This document shows, in pieces, positions 1 through 7,717 of a DNA stretch of 64,000 nt. Origin of the DNA: Pseudoflavonifractor sp. An44 (lineage in GTDB: Bacteria; Bacillota; Clostridia; Oscillospirales; Oscillospiraceae); NCBI RefSeq assembly GCF_002161675.1, contig NZ_NFIH01000011.1, positions 1 to 64,000 of the forward strand, given 5' to 3'. The notes under the pieces are model-generated. The model was not told the origin of the DNA. It worked only from the letters and a program-made list of their open reading frames with translations, and did not search any database. Numbering within the stretch: position 1 is the stretch's first letter; every line of letters begins with the position of its first letter. The translations under genes and the position numbers were made by a program.

Positions 1-119
1 CTGACCGCCCGCGCTGCACAATTGAATGTAACTCGATACAAGCAAGTAAAGTCGAATTGATGTTGGGCTGCATGTGCTCAAATGATTGGATGATGAAATC
101 AATGTAGACGAAATTCCCC
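1..119 (+). repeat. 119-bp direct repeat, copy A (truncated by window edge)
   Basis: Bases 1-119 are identical to 325-443 (offset 324, an exact multiple of three). In copy B this segment encodes the end of a signal peptide and the active-site cysteine region of a papain-like protease. Copy A is therefore the same portion of a second, upstream protease copy whose start lies outside the window. After base 119 the copies diverge, and copy A has no catalytic-histidine region. Both copies share the same internal junction, so the duplication followed the damage or spread by conversion. Confidence 0.9.
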
Positions 120-215
120 CATCTCCCCTTCAAAAAAGGTCAAAGGGTGGAGTTCTTATGGCGTCATGACCAGGATCTTCCCCTCCATGATATTGGTTAT
201 TTTTGAAAACAATGG

Positions 216-244
216 TTGACGCCACCAAAAAAATTTTATACAAT
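216..244 (+). promoter_or_regulatory. Predicted sigma-A promoter
   Basis: TTGACG (216-221) and TACAAT (239-244) are separated by exactly 17 bp in AT-rich DNA. The predicted transcript would begin just ahead of the GTG at 259 that opens the degenerate secreted protease. It may be a relic now that the gene is broken. Confidence 0.55.
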
Positions 245-258
245 ATAACCGAAATGAA

Positions 259-637
259 GTGAGTGAACTGCAAAAAACGTTCCGTCTCTGTTTTATTTCT
301 CTTTTTCTCCTATTTTCTCTCTCCCTGACCGCCCGCGCTGCACAATTGAATGTAACTCGATACAAGCAAGTAAAGTCGAATTGATGTTGGGCTGCATGTG
401 CTCAAATGATTGGATGATGAAATCAATGTAGACGAAATTCCCCTCATCATGCGCATGCAGTGGAACTCTGGCGGTGGACACGTGTTGGTGCTGTGTGGTG
501 TCACAGGTGACAATTTGACCTTAATCGACCCTTGGGAAAATTGTGTAACGAGAAGCTACTCCTATGTCGCACTACTCAATGGAACATCCATTCAATCAGG
601 AACTGGATACTACTCACACACATGGATGTCTTGCTAA
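259..637 (+). pseudogene. Degenerate secreted papain-like (C39-like) cysteine protease
   Basis: Reading from GTG 259 gives a convincing signal peptide (hydrophobic run FISLFLLFSLSL, cleavage near ARA-AQ). It is followed by RYKQVKSN, a stop codon, then CWAACAQMIG, the typical active-site cysteine motif of papain-like/C39-like peptidases. The frame then changes to one that begins near 410 and reads NSGGGHVLVLCGV and LTLIDPW, the usual catalytic-histidine region and following DPW motif. The stretch normally found between the Cys and His motifs is missing. An in-frame stop, a frameshift and an internal deletion make this a pseudogene. I infer the family from these motifs only; a specific peptidase subfamily cannot be assigned. 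Confidence 0.7.
325..443 (+). repeat. 119-bp direct repeat, copy B
   Basis: Perfect copy of 1-119, inside the degenerate protease gene at 259-637. It continues uninterrupted into the histidine-containing half of the protease, unlike copy A. Identity without a single mismatch suggests a recent event. Confidence 0.9.
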
Positions 638-669
638 AGTGCCACATAATAGAAAGGAGGTTTTGACGT

Positions 670-1596
670 ATGGTACGAAAATGGTTTGTATGCCTGGTAT
701 CCCTTTGTATTCTGGCCGCCACACTCCCCATTCACGCCCCCGCTGCGGCCACCTCACCCCCCTCAGACTTTTCCCAAGTCTGCCCAGATCCGTCCCAACT
801 GGAGCAAGAGATTCTCTCCCATCTCACCGTGGCGTATGAGAACACGTTGCCCACCCTTTCCACTCCGGAGAGTGAGGAAGATGCAATCCCTACGTCCGTA
901 GATTTTTCCACTGCCATTCCCGTCTACATTGACACCGAGTTGGAGAACCTGTCTTTGGTGCAGCAAGCCGATATTCAAGCTCATCTGGAGCAATGCGTCT
1001 CCGTCTGGGTCATTCCCATGCAGGTGGGCTCTCTGTACGCCACGGTAACACTGGCCAAAGGACTGCCACTCAATCCAGAAACTGCGCATCTCATGACCCC
1101 TGCGGAACAGACTTCTGTTCAGGAAAAAGAAGGCCTATGGACCGTGAGTGAAGTGGCCATGTACACCGATTTCACCCCATATTCCACCCAAATCTCCCAA
1201 CTGGAACAGGCGGGAATCACCACGGAAGATGCGGTTTTGGTGGGTGGACTACCCGGCATTCGTATGCCTATGCTGTTGCTGTTTGAAGACGACATCGCCT
1301 CCTACTGGTATCCCATGGGAGACTATGGACCTTCCGAGGCGGAAGTCACTGGCTCCTATGTCCATCAGGCCAGGTTCCAAGGTGAATCTCTGCACCCCTT
1401 CTATGACTATGAAGCGGTCCTTTCCTATGCCAAGACCAATCAAACCTCCACCCAGACGGACAGCTCGGGTATGCCCAACGGCTCTACCAGCCAGGGCCCC
1501 ACACTGGTGGATTTTGTCCCACTCTTGGTGGCAGGGGCATTCCTCATCGTTGTCCTTTTGGTAGCTTTATGGGTGCTCCGCCGTCGGAAGAAATAA
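670..1596 (+). CDS. Secreted membrane-anchored protein of unknown function
   Basis: A 308-residue protein beginning after a strong AGAAAGGAGG ribosome site. Residues 1 to about 27 form a signal peptide ending around APAAA. The body has no domain I recognise. Near the C-terminus a Ser/Thr/Gly-rich linker precedes one membrane helix (about 282-302) and a cytoplasmic RRRKK tail, so it should be a type I membrane protein with its bulk outside the cell. It lies 32 bp downstream of the broken secreted protease, in the same direction, so it may have been co-expressed with it as a partner or propeptide-like factor; that link is inference. Confidence 0.75.
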   Translation: MVRKWFVCLVSLCILAATLPIHAPAAATSPPSDFSQVCPDPSQLEQEILSHLTVAYENTLPTLSTPESEEDAIPTSVDFSTAIPVYIDTELENLSLVQQADIQAHLEQCVSVWVIPMQVGSLYATVTLAKGLPLNPETAHLMTPAEQTSVQEKEGLWTVSEVAMYTDFTPYSTQISQLEQAGITTEDAVLVGGLPGIRMPMLLLFEDDIASYWYPMGDYGPSEAEVTGSYVHQARFQGESLHPFYDYEAVLSYAKTNQTSTQTDSSGMPNGSTSQGPTLVDFVPLLVAGAFLIVVLLVALWVLRRRKK

Positions 1597-1610
1597 TTCA
1601 CAAAACATGA

Positions 1611-1653
1611 ACATGCCCGTGAGCGTGGGAATCACCCAGGCTCACGGGCATGT
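1611..1653. terminator. Convergent intrinsic terminator-like hairpin
   Basis: A perfect 14-bp stem (1611-1624 pairing with 1640-1653) lies between the plus-strand gene ending at 1596 and minus-strand hisC ending at 1661. The T-runs are short (TGTTTTG on the minus strand, TTTCG on the plus), so termination may be moderate in both directions. Confidence 0.65.
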
Positions 1654-1660
1654 TTCGTAG

Positions 1661-2713
1661 TTACAGTTCTTGCAGGGCTCCCAGCAGGGTGTCCATCTCG
1701 GCATCGGTGCCAATGGAAATGCGCAGCCAGTTGGAAATAGCCGGGTTGGACCACCACCGTACCAGCACCCCACGCTCCCGCAGGCCGTCCAACAGGGCCT
1801 TCCCGGACTTGTCCGGATGGGAGACAAAGAGGAAGTTGGCCTGAGAGGGCAGTACCGTGTACCCCATCTCCCGCAGCCGCTGGGCGGTGCGCTCCCGGGT
1901 GGCCATTACCTTTTGACAGGTCTGTGTAAAGTAGTCCTCGTCCTCCACCGCCGCCTTTGCTCCCGCCTGAGCCAGACGGTCCACGGTGTAGGAGTTGATG
2001 GAGTCTCGGACGCAGCACAGGCCCTGGATGAGGTTCGGGTTTCCCATGGCCCAGCCCACCCGCAGCCCAGCCAGGGCTCGGGACTTGGAGGCGGTCTGGA
2101 TGACCAGCAGGTTGGGATAGCGGTCAATGAGCCCCACCGAGCTCTCCCCGCCGAAGTCCACGTAGGCCTCGTCCACGATGACCACCACGTCCGGGTTGGC
2201 ACGCAGCAGCTTCTCCACCACCTCCCGGGACACGCCCTGTCCAGTGGGGGCGTTGGGATTACACAGCACCACGCCGCCGTTTTTCCCCATCAGCTCCTCC
2301 ACCGGGGTGGAGAAGTCCGGGTTCATGGGCACTTGGCGGCAAGTGAGGCCAAAGTAGTTGGTGTACACGGGATAAAAGCTGTAGGTGATCTGGGGAAAGA
2401 CGATCTCTTTGTCCGGGTCAAAAAAGGCCTGGAAGGCAAAGGCCAGCACCTCATCCGAGCCGTTGGAGCAGAACACCTGGTCCGGGCTGAGCCCCTCCCG
2501 CCGGGCAATGGCACAGCGCAGCTCCAGGCACTCCGGGTCCGGGTAGAGGCGCAGTGTCTCCCCCGCCGCCCGGGTGATGGCCTCCACCACCTTGGGAGAG
2601 GGCGGGTAGGGGCACTCATTGGTGTTGAGCTTCACAAAGGTCTGGCCCTTGGGCTGCTCCCCCGGTACATAGGGCACCGCATCCACAATGCGGCGGCTCC
2701 AAAACTCTTTCAT
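1661..2713 (-). CDS. hisC: Histidinol-phosphate aminotransferase
   Basis: A 350-residue class I/II PLP-dependent aminotransferase that converts imidazole-acetol phosphate and glutamate to histidinol phosphate. Visible signatures are the N-terminal KLNTNECPYPPSP segment, FCSNGSDEVL, the DEAYVDF region, and the PLP lysine in TASKSRALAGLRVGW. Length fits the family (about 350). It overlaps the upstream DUF951 gene by 4 bp, so it is probably translationally coupled. No other his genes are adjacent; a PHP histidinol-phosphatase lies about 58 kb away at 60772. Related aromatic or threonine-phosphate aminotransferases share this fold, so substrate is probable rather than proven. Confidence 0.88.
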   Translation of the reverse strand: MKEFWSRRIVDAVPYVPGEQPKGQTFVKLNTNECPYPPSPKVVEAITRAAGETLRLYPDPECLELRCAIARREGLSPDQVFCSNGSDEVLAFAFQAFFDPDKEIVFPQITYSFYPVYTNYFGLTCRQVPMNPDFSTPVEELMGKNGGVVLCNPNAPTGQGVSREVVEKLLRANPDVVVIVDEAYVDFGGESSVGLIDRYPNLLVIQTASKSRALAGLRVGWAMGNPNLIQGLCCVRDSINSYTVDRLAQAGAKAAVEDEDYFTQTCQKVMATRERTAQRLREMGYTVLPSQANFLFVSHPDKSGKALLDGLRERGVLVRWWSNPAISNWLRISIGTDAEMDTLLGALQEL

Positions 2714-2907
2714 GCCTGTCCCTCCTCTCGTTTCACCCGCTTGATGGCCTTCTCTGCCTTGGCCCGGGGAATCATCATCTCCCGCTGGCAGCCCAGACAG
2801 CGCAGCTTAAAGTCCATTCCCACCCGCAGCACCTGCCAGTCCTTGCAGCCACAGGGGTGTTGCTTCTTCATCTCCAGCACGTCGCCGACCTGTATATCCA
2901 TGGGCAT
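2710..2907 (-). CDS. DUF951 family small protein
   Basis: A 65-residue protein with the DUF951 pattern: MPMDIQVGDVLEMKK at the N-terminus, then HPCGC, W-VLRVGMDFKLRCLGC, and a basic C-terminus. The paired cysteines (CGC and CLGC) suggest metal binding. The family is widespread in Bacillota and of unknown function, often suspected to bind nucleic acid. It is coupled to hisC by a 4-bp overlap and follows rarA by 15 bp, so the three form one minus-strand transcription unit. Confidence 0.85.
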   Translation of the reverse strand: MPMDIQVGDVLEMKKQHPCGCKDWQVLRVGMDFKLRCLGCQREMMIPRAKAEKAIKRVKREEGQA

Positions 2908-2922
2908 GGGATGCCCCTCCTC

Positions 2923-4185
2923 TCATTGGTGTTTGATCTTGTCCCAGTAGGCCTTAGCGGCCTGCTCGGTCTTATTGGGGCCGTACTCATAGTACACCCG
3001 CCCCACCAGAGCGTCGGGCAGATACTGCTGCTTCACCCAGTGGTTGGGGAAGTCGTGGGGGTAGAGATACCCCTGCTCCCGCTCAAAGCCTGTGCCGTCG
3101 GCGTGGACATTTTGCAGGTGTCGGGGGAAGTCCCCGGTCTTGCCCGCCCGCACATCCGCCATGGCGGCATTGATGGCGTCATGGCCCGAGTTGGACTTGG
3201 GGGCGGTGGCCATGAGGATGGCGGCATCCGCCAGGGCTAGCCTGGCCTCGGGCAGCCCCAGCATGGTGGCCGCATCCACGCAGGCCTTGACAATGGGGAT
3301 GACCTGGGGATAGGCCAGTCCCACATCCTCGCAGGCAATGACCATCAGCCGCCGACAGGCGGACAGCAGGTCCCCCGCCTCCAGCAGCCGAGCCAGATAG
3401 TGCACCGCCGCATCGGGGTCCGAGCCCCGGATGGACTTTTGCAGGGCGGACAGAATGTCGTAGTGCTGGTCTCCGTCCCGGTCATAGCGCATGGAGGAGC
3501 GCTGGGCCACCAGTTTGGCATCTGCCATGGTGATGGTCCGCACCCCGTCCGGGGTAGCGGCGGCATTCATGAGCACCTCCACCCCGTTGAGGGCCTTGCG
3601 CACGTCTCCCCCGCTGGCCTGGGCCAGGTACTCCTTCACCCCGTCCTCCCAGCAGCTCTCTCCGCCTAGCTCCTCGTCCATGAGCTTCACCGCCCGCTCC
3701 ACCGCCGGGAGCAGGTCCTCCGGGGTGAGGGCCTTGAACTCAAAGACGGTGGACCGGGACAGGATGGCGTTGAAGATGGTGAAATAGGGGTTTTCCGTGG
3801 TAGAGGCAATAAGGGTGATCTTTCCCGTCTCGATATAGTCCAGAAGGGTCTGCTGCTGCTTTTTATTGAAGTACTGAATCTCGTCCAAATAGAGCAGCAC
3901 CCCGTTGGGGGCCAGCAGCGTCCCCACCTGGTCCATCACCTCCCGCACGTCGGCCAGAGAGGCGGTGGTGGCGTTGAGGCGGCGCAGGGCGCGCCCGGAC
4001 CGCTTGGCGATGATATCCGCCACGGTGGTTTTCCCTGTACCCGAGGGGCCGTAGAACACCATATTGGGGATGTTGCCGCTGTCCACAATCCGGCGCAGCA
4101 GGCCGTTCTCCCCCAAGATATGTCGCTGACCCACCACGTGGTCCAAGGTCTGTGGCCGAATGCGATCTGCCAAGGGCTGATACAT
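2923..4185 (-). CDS. rarA: Replication-associated recombination protein A (AAA+ ATPase)
   Basis: A 420-residue MgsA/RarA/WRNIP1-family clamp-loader-like ATPase acting at stalled replication forks. Features are the Walker A GPSGTGKTTVAD, the Walker B YLDEIQYFNKKQQQ, the sensor STTENPYF, and the C-terminal tetramerisation region with HYLARLLEAGD. I start it at the ATG at 4185 (MYQPLADRIRPQ), because the family begins here and the 42-residue upstream extension is unlike it. A purine-rich AAAGGA site lies upstream. It leads the DUF951-hisC unit. Confidence 0.92.
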   Translation of the reverse strand: MYQPLADRIRPQTLDHVVGQRHILGENGLLRRIVDSGNIPNMVFYGPSGTGKTTVADIIAKRSGRALRRLNATTASLADVREVMDQVGTLLAPNGVLLYLDEIQYFNKKQQQTLLDYIETGKITLIASTTENPYFTIFNAILSRSTVFEFKALTPEDLLPAVERAVKLMDEELGGESCWEDGVKEYLAQASGGDVRKALNGVEVLMNAAATPDGVRTITMADAKLVAQRSSMRYDRDGDQHYDILSALQKSIRGSDPDAAVHYLARLLEAGDLLSACRRLMVIACEDVGLAYPQVIPIVKACVDAATMLGLPEARLALADAAILMATAPKSNSGHDAINAAMADVRAGKTGDFPRHLQNVHADGTGFEREQGYLYPHDFPNHWVKQQYLPDALVGRVYYEYGPNKTEQAAKAYWDKIKHQ

Positions 4186-4273
4186 ACCCCCTGCACCGTC
4201 CTTTCTTTTGTCAATTCTCTTGTGACATTTTAGCACACCAAAGCGAATCTCGCAAGGGCGAAGGGGGAGCCCC

Positions 4274-5413
4274 TCACCTGCCCTTGCCCTGACACCGGGC
4301 CAGATGGGCAATGGCCCCGGCGGCCCGGCGCACCTGCTGGGAGGTGTTGAACGCCGAGCAGCTCAGGCGCACCGTCCCAGTGTCCAGGGTGCCCGCCGTC
4401 TTGTGGGCCAACGGGGCGCAGTGCAGCCCCGCCCGCACAGCGATGCCCCGGCGGGCCAGCCAGCTTCCCACCTCTTCGCAGTCCATCCCCTCCACGGTGA
4501 TGGAGCACACCCCCGTCTGGGTTCCCTTGGGGCCTCGGAATACTCGCACCCCAGGCACTTGCTCCAAACCGTCCATCAGCTGGCCGCTCAGACATTCCTC
4601 ATAGGCGCCGATGCGGTCCACGCCCTTGCACCGGACAAAGCGCAGTCCAGCCAACAATCCCGCCGCCCCAGAGACGTTCTGGGTACCCGCCTCCAGGCGG
4701 TCGGGGAGAACGTCCGGCATGGTCTGGTTTTGGGACTCGCTGCCCGTACCCCCGTACAGCAGCGGGGCAGGCTGCTCCTCTCCGCACAGCAACAGCCCGG
4801 TGCCCTGGGGCCCGTACAGCCCCTTGTGCCCCGGCATGGCCACGTAGGCCGCCCCCCACTCTGACAGGCGCACAGGCAGACACCCGGCGGACTGGGAGGC
4901 GTCCACAATGAGGGGCACTCCACGCTCCCGGCACATCCGGGCCAGCTCGCCTATGGGCATAATAAAGCCGAAGACGTTGGAGACATGGGTGCAGACCACC
5001 ACATCCACCCCGCGCCGCAACTCCTCCTCAAAGGCGGCCAGCATCCCCGCCTGGTCAAACACTGGGGCTTGGGCCACCCGGATGGTCAGGTCCCCCCGGG
5101 CACACAGAGGGCGGGTGACAGCGTTGTGCTCATAGCCGGAGATGAGCACGGTGTGCCCAGGGCGCACCAGGGCGTGGATGGCTAAATTCAGCGCATGGGT
5201 GGCGTTGTAGGTGAGCACCACCTGCTCTGGATTGGGTACATCGAAGAGCTGGGCCGCCGTCTCCCGCAGCGCGTAGAGGGTATCCGCTGCCCGCATCCCC
5301 GCCCCATGTCCGCCTCGGCCAGGGCTGGCCATATGTGTCATGGCCCATGCGGTGGCAGAGGGCACCGAGGCGGGCTTCTCCATGGTGGTGGCTGCGCTAT
5401 CCAAGTAGATCAT
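4274..5413 (-). CDS. Cysteine desulfurase-like class V aminotransferase
   Basis: A 379-residue PLP enzyme of the compact cysteine-desulfurase family common in anaerobic Bacillota. It opens with MIYLDSAATT. The PLP lysine is in AMPGHKGLYGPQGTG, preceded by DASQSAGCLP. The C-terminus carries the RAGLHCAPLAHKTAG loop with a cysteine in the position expected for the persulfide-forming residue. It would take sulfur (or selenium) from cysteine or selenocysteine. It overlaps the DUF3343 gene upstream by 4 bp, a pairing that suggests persulfide or selenide hand-off to that small carrier. Confidence 0.85.
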   Translation of the reverse strand: MIYLDSAATTMEKPASVPSATAWAMTHMASPGRGGHGAGMRAADTLYALRETAAQLFDVPNPEQVVLTYNATHALNLAIHALVRPGHTVLISGYEHNAVTRPLCARGDLTIRVAQAPVFDQAGMLAAFEEELRRGVDVVVCTHVSNVFGFIMPIGELARMCRERGVPLIVDASQSAGCLPVRLSEWGAAYVAMPGHKGLYGPQGTGLLLCGEEQPAPLLYGGTGSESQNQTMPDVLPDRLEAGTQNVSGAAGLLAGLRFVRCKGVDRIGAYEECLSGQLMDGLEQVPGVRVFRGPKGTQTGVCSITVEGMDCEEVGSWLARRGIAVRAGLHCAPLAHKTAGTLDTGTVRLSCSAFNTSQQVRRAAGAIAHLARCQGKGR

Positions 5414-5664
5414 ACCGATACCTCCTCATAGCTCCCGTCCTCCAGCTGCTGATAGATACCACGGGGGACAAGCTTTGCCTCCCGCATCAGCTCCACCGCC
5501 CGCTCCAGCCACCGCTGAGACACTTTGATGCAGTATGCGCACCCCGCCCGGGCAATGAGCCGGGGCGCTCGCACCAGATAGGCAGAAATGCCGGCCCGCT
5601 CCAGCAGCCGCACCCCACGCTGGGCATAGGTCAGGGAGCGGCATACAATCAGATCATATACCAT
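5410..5664 (-). CDS. DUF3343 putative Se/S carrier-like protein
   Basis: An 84-residue protein of the DUF3343 family. It has the expected small alpha/beta pattern, with the conserved cysteine motif GCAYCIKVSQ near residues 45-54 and a preceding RAPRLIARAG segment. Family members occur beside cysteine desulfurases and selenium genes and are thought to carry sulfur or selenium. Its stop codon overlaps the start of the desulfurase-like gene (ATGA-type coupling), supporting a joint function. Which chalcogen is used cannot be told from sequence. Confidence 0.8.
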   Translation of the reverse strand: MVYDLIVCRSLTYAQRGVRLLERAGISAYLVRAPRLIARAGCAYCIKVSQRWLERAVELMREAKLVPRGIYQQLEDGSYEEVSV

Positions 5665-6202
5665 ATGGTATCATTTCCCTTCCCGTTGGATGGTCCGCTC
5701 CCACAAAAAAAAGATACGGACGCTCTTGCACATCCTATGCACAAGAGTGCCCGCGTGATAGTCCAGGGGCCTGTTGCAAAATTGTGGTTTTGCAACAGGC
5801 CCTTCCATTTTATCAATCCCTCCGACTCGTCGGTGCGGACTTTGTATCCCTCGCCTCGCCCCTGAGAGGCGGGGCAAGTCTCGCTCACGCCGTCGCACCT
5901 CCTCTCCCCACCAAACCCGCTGGCGCTGGGCTTTGGCGGGGACCCCATAATACCGTGCCACCTCCCTTTGCACAAGGGAGGCTTTTCACCGGGAAAATTC
6001 TTTACATTTCTGCTTTACAGGAGAAGCTTGCATGCAAGAAAATTCTTTCTGACTAGAGAACCCAGGCTAAAGACTTGGTAAACGCGAAATGTGACACAAG
6101 CAAAAAAACACCAAAACTGTACATTTGCAAAAAATCGAGTATGCCCTCAAACTCACAACAAACGTTCGTAAAAAGGCCTGCTATTATTACGCAACACACT
6201 TG
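5665..6202. other. Long intergenic region with palindromic repeat-like DNA
   Basis: No convincing gene. The strongest structure is a perfect 15-bp inverted repeat, 5767-5781 with 5788-5802 (GGGCCTGTTGCAAAA arms, 6-nt loop). A second, weaker symmetry lies around 5724-5746. From about 5840 to 5985 the DNA is GC-rich with short inverted motifs (CCTCCCTTTG...CAAGGGAGG at about 5961-5983). After 6060 the composition switches sharply to AT-rich. This looks like small interspersed, MITE-like repeat DNA at the edge of a foreign island. Confidence 0.5.
5767..5802. repeat. 15-bp perfect palindrome (possible interspersed repeat or terminator)
   Basis: Arms GGGCCTGTTGCAAAA and its exact complement flank a 6-nt loop. 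A closely similar string (GGGCCGTTGCAAAATAC) occurs on the minus strand at about 7209-7226, just after ispF. The shared core suggests a dispersed element rather than a simple terminator. Confidence 0.55.
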
Positions 6203-6418
6203 TTATTGGCTTTTTCTGTAATTGTTGATATTTGTTAATATGGTTATGATTATAACTAAATCTAAAAACACCCAAAAAAACATATATTCAGAAATTCCTA
6301 TCCCATCAATAACAAAAACAACCAACTCCAAAACCATAACAATAAACCATAATGCCACCTGCGTCAGTAATAAAATGAACCTAGCTTTCTTGCCCTCTGT
6401 GACTTTTTTCCTCCCCAT
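6203..6418 (-). CDS. Small two-helix membrane protein
   Basis: A 71-residue protein with a basic N-terminus (MGRKKVTEGKKAR), two hydrophobic helices (about 14-36 and 43-63) and a polar tail. A TAGGTGAACT ribosome site precedes the ATG at 6418. The DNA is far more AT-rich than neighbouring core genes, suggesting acquisition by transfer. I do not recognise a family. Beside damaged glycine-rich peptide genes it could be a bacteriocin immunity-type protein, but that is only suggested by size, topology and context. Confidence 0.55.
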   Translation of the reverse strand: MGRKKVTEGKKARFILLLTQVALWFIVMVLELVVFVIDGIGISEYMFFWVFLDLVIIITILTNINNYRKSQ

Positions 6419-6464
6419 AGTTCACCTACTCATCTAGTGCAAGTTTATAAATTCCCTTAAACCT

Positions 6465-6562
6465 TTAGATTAAAAAATTCAGTACTCCCCAAACAGCTGC
6501 ACCCGAAATTCCAAGTGTTGCTGTAATACACCCGACAGCAGCTGCGGCTCCAGCCTTCCATG
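6465..6562 (-). pseudogene. Remnant of an Ala/Gly-rich hydrophobic peptide gene
   Basis: Minus-strand translation ending at the TAA at 6465 gives AWKAGAAAAVGCITATLG followed by ISGAAVWGVLNFLI. This resembles the C-terminal core of small membrane-active (bacteriocin-like) peptides. Upstream it hits a TGA after a few codons, and the DNA becomes GC-rich and unrelated (about 6563-6606), so the N-terminal part has been replaced. No start or ribosome site remains. Confidence 0.45.
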
Positions 6563-6666
6563 CGCCACGACTTCGTCATTGGCAAGGACGTGGACAAGCG
6601 CTCATAAAGCATAAGTTTACTAGGTTGCCTGCCTGATTAGAGTTAGGCTAGATGTTACAACTATGC

Positions 6667-6849
6667 TTATTTCCTCACAAATCGTGTGAATACAAAAACA
6701 AAAAAGAACGCTACGATTCCACTTGCTATTGATTGTACGAGTGTAGATGTCTCATTGAGAAAATAATGATTTACAATAAACAAAACCAATGTCATACACA
6801 CAAAAAGTAATGCAGCAAGTAGACCAGATTTAATCTTTTTATCACTCAT
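6667..6849 (-). CDS. Small two-helix membrane protein
   Basis: A 60-residue protein. I start it at ATG 6849 (MSDKKIKSGLL) because an AGAAAGGAC ribosome site sits 8 nt upstream; the longer open frame to 6996 overlaps remnant DNA and reads poorly. It has a short basic N-terminus, two membrane helices (about 8-27 and 36-55) and ends FTRFVRK. Size and topology resemble bacteriocin-immunity proteins, but no family is recognised. The surrounding DNA is AT-rich and transferred-looking. Confidence 0.6.
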   Translation of the reverse strand: MSDKKIKSGLLAALLFVCMTLVLFIVNHYFLNETSTLVQSIASGIVAFFFVFVFTRFVRK

Positions 6850-6862
6850 TGCGAAGTCCTTT

Positions 6863-7094
6863 CTACCTATCCAATATATATATACTTTTACTGGGCAAAA
6901 ACGGAACATCAACAGAGAACTTAACTCCCGACGTAATGCGAGTACGAGATATTGATCCACCAATAATCCATCCGATTGCTGCACCAAGTATTCCACCTAC
7001 AACGGGCCCAGTTAACTAGCTAACGCTCCACCTGCTGGCCCAGCTATTGCCATACCTATTCCTGTGCATACAATAGTACATATTGCGCTAAGGG
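6863..7094 (-). pseudogene. Broken glycine-zipper membrane peptide gene
   Basis: On the minus strand one frame reads LSAICTIVCTGIGMAIAG then PAGGALAS and hits a TAA near 7014. In another frame the sequence resumes as TGPVVGGILGAAIGWIIGG and runs to a TAG at 6863. Together they look like one glycine-zipper hydrophobic protein interrupted by a stop and a frameshift. No start is visible at the 5' end. It may be a relic of a bacteriocin-like or membrane-active peptide. Confidence 0.45.
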
Positions 7095-7234
7095 TTATTT
7101 AAGCAAAAATGATAAAACGAGCACCGCAGTACTTAGGCCCCCTTGTGTAAAGGGGGCTGGACCCGTAGGTGACTGGGGGATTGTCTGTCCATGTGGTTGG
7201 GCAATCGGTGTATTTTGCAACGGCCCTTCTTTGT

Positions 7235-7717
7235 TTATCGGTTCAGAAGTGCCACGGCGTGGGCGGCCATGCCCTCCCCGGAGCCGGTGAAGCCCAGCCC
7301 CTCCTCGGTGGTGGCCTTGACGTTGACGCAGTCCTCCTCCACCCCCAGCACCTGGGCGATGTTGCGCCGCATCTGGGGGATGTATCCGGCCAGCTTGGGC
7401 CGCTGGGCCAGGATGGTGGCATCCACATTGCCCACCGTGTACCCCTTTTCCGTGAGCATATCCCGCACCCGAGCCAGCAGCAACATACTGTCGATGCCCG
7501 CATAGGCGGGGTCGTTGTCCGGGAAGGCGTGGCCGATGTCCCACAGCCCAGCGGCGCCCAGCAGGGCGTCCATCACTGCATGTACCAGCACATCCGCATC
7601 CGAGTGGCCCAACAGGCCCTTCTCCCAGGGGATTTCCACGCCCCCTAAGATGAGCTTGCGCCCCTCCACCAGGCGGTGCACGTCATAACCATGTCCCACT
7701 CGCATCATTGGTTCCAT
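7235..7717 (-). CDS. ispF: 2-C-methyl-D-erythritol 2,4-cyclodiphosphate synthase
   Basis: A 160-residue MEP-pathway enzyme converting CDP-ME 2-phosphate to ME-cyclodiphosphate with loss of CMP. The metal-binding GHGYDVHR near the N-terminus, the [11 protein letters not shown] motif, and the C-terminal [19 protein letters not shown] are all present. Length is normal. Its start overlaps the end of ispD by 13 bp, the common ispD-ispF arrangement, so the two are cotranscribed. A soluble homotrimer is expected from the family. Confidence 0.96.
   Translation of the reverse strand: MEPMMRVGHGYDVHRLVEGRKLILGGVEIPWEKGLLGHSDADVLVHAVMDALLGAAGLWDIGHAFPDNDPAYAGIDSMLLLARVRDMLTEKGYTVGNVDATILAQRPKLAGYIPQMRRNIAQVLGVEEDCVNVKATTEEGLGFTGSGEGMAAHAVALLNR

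Noticed and set aside
1-443. CRISPR array or tandem repeat array at the left edge
   Set aside because: Only two copies 324 bp apart, each encoding part of a protease; unit length and spacing do not fit CRISPR.
6850-6996. N-terminal extension of the small membrane protein to 6996
   Set aside because: The extension overlaps the glycine-zipper relic in another frame and has no ribosome site, whereas ATG 6849 has AGAAAGGAC at ideal spacing.
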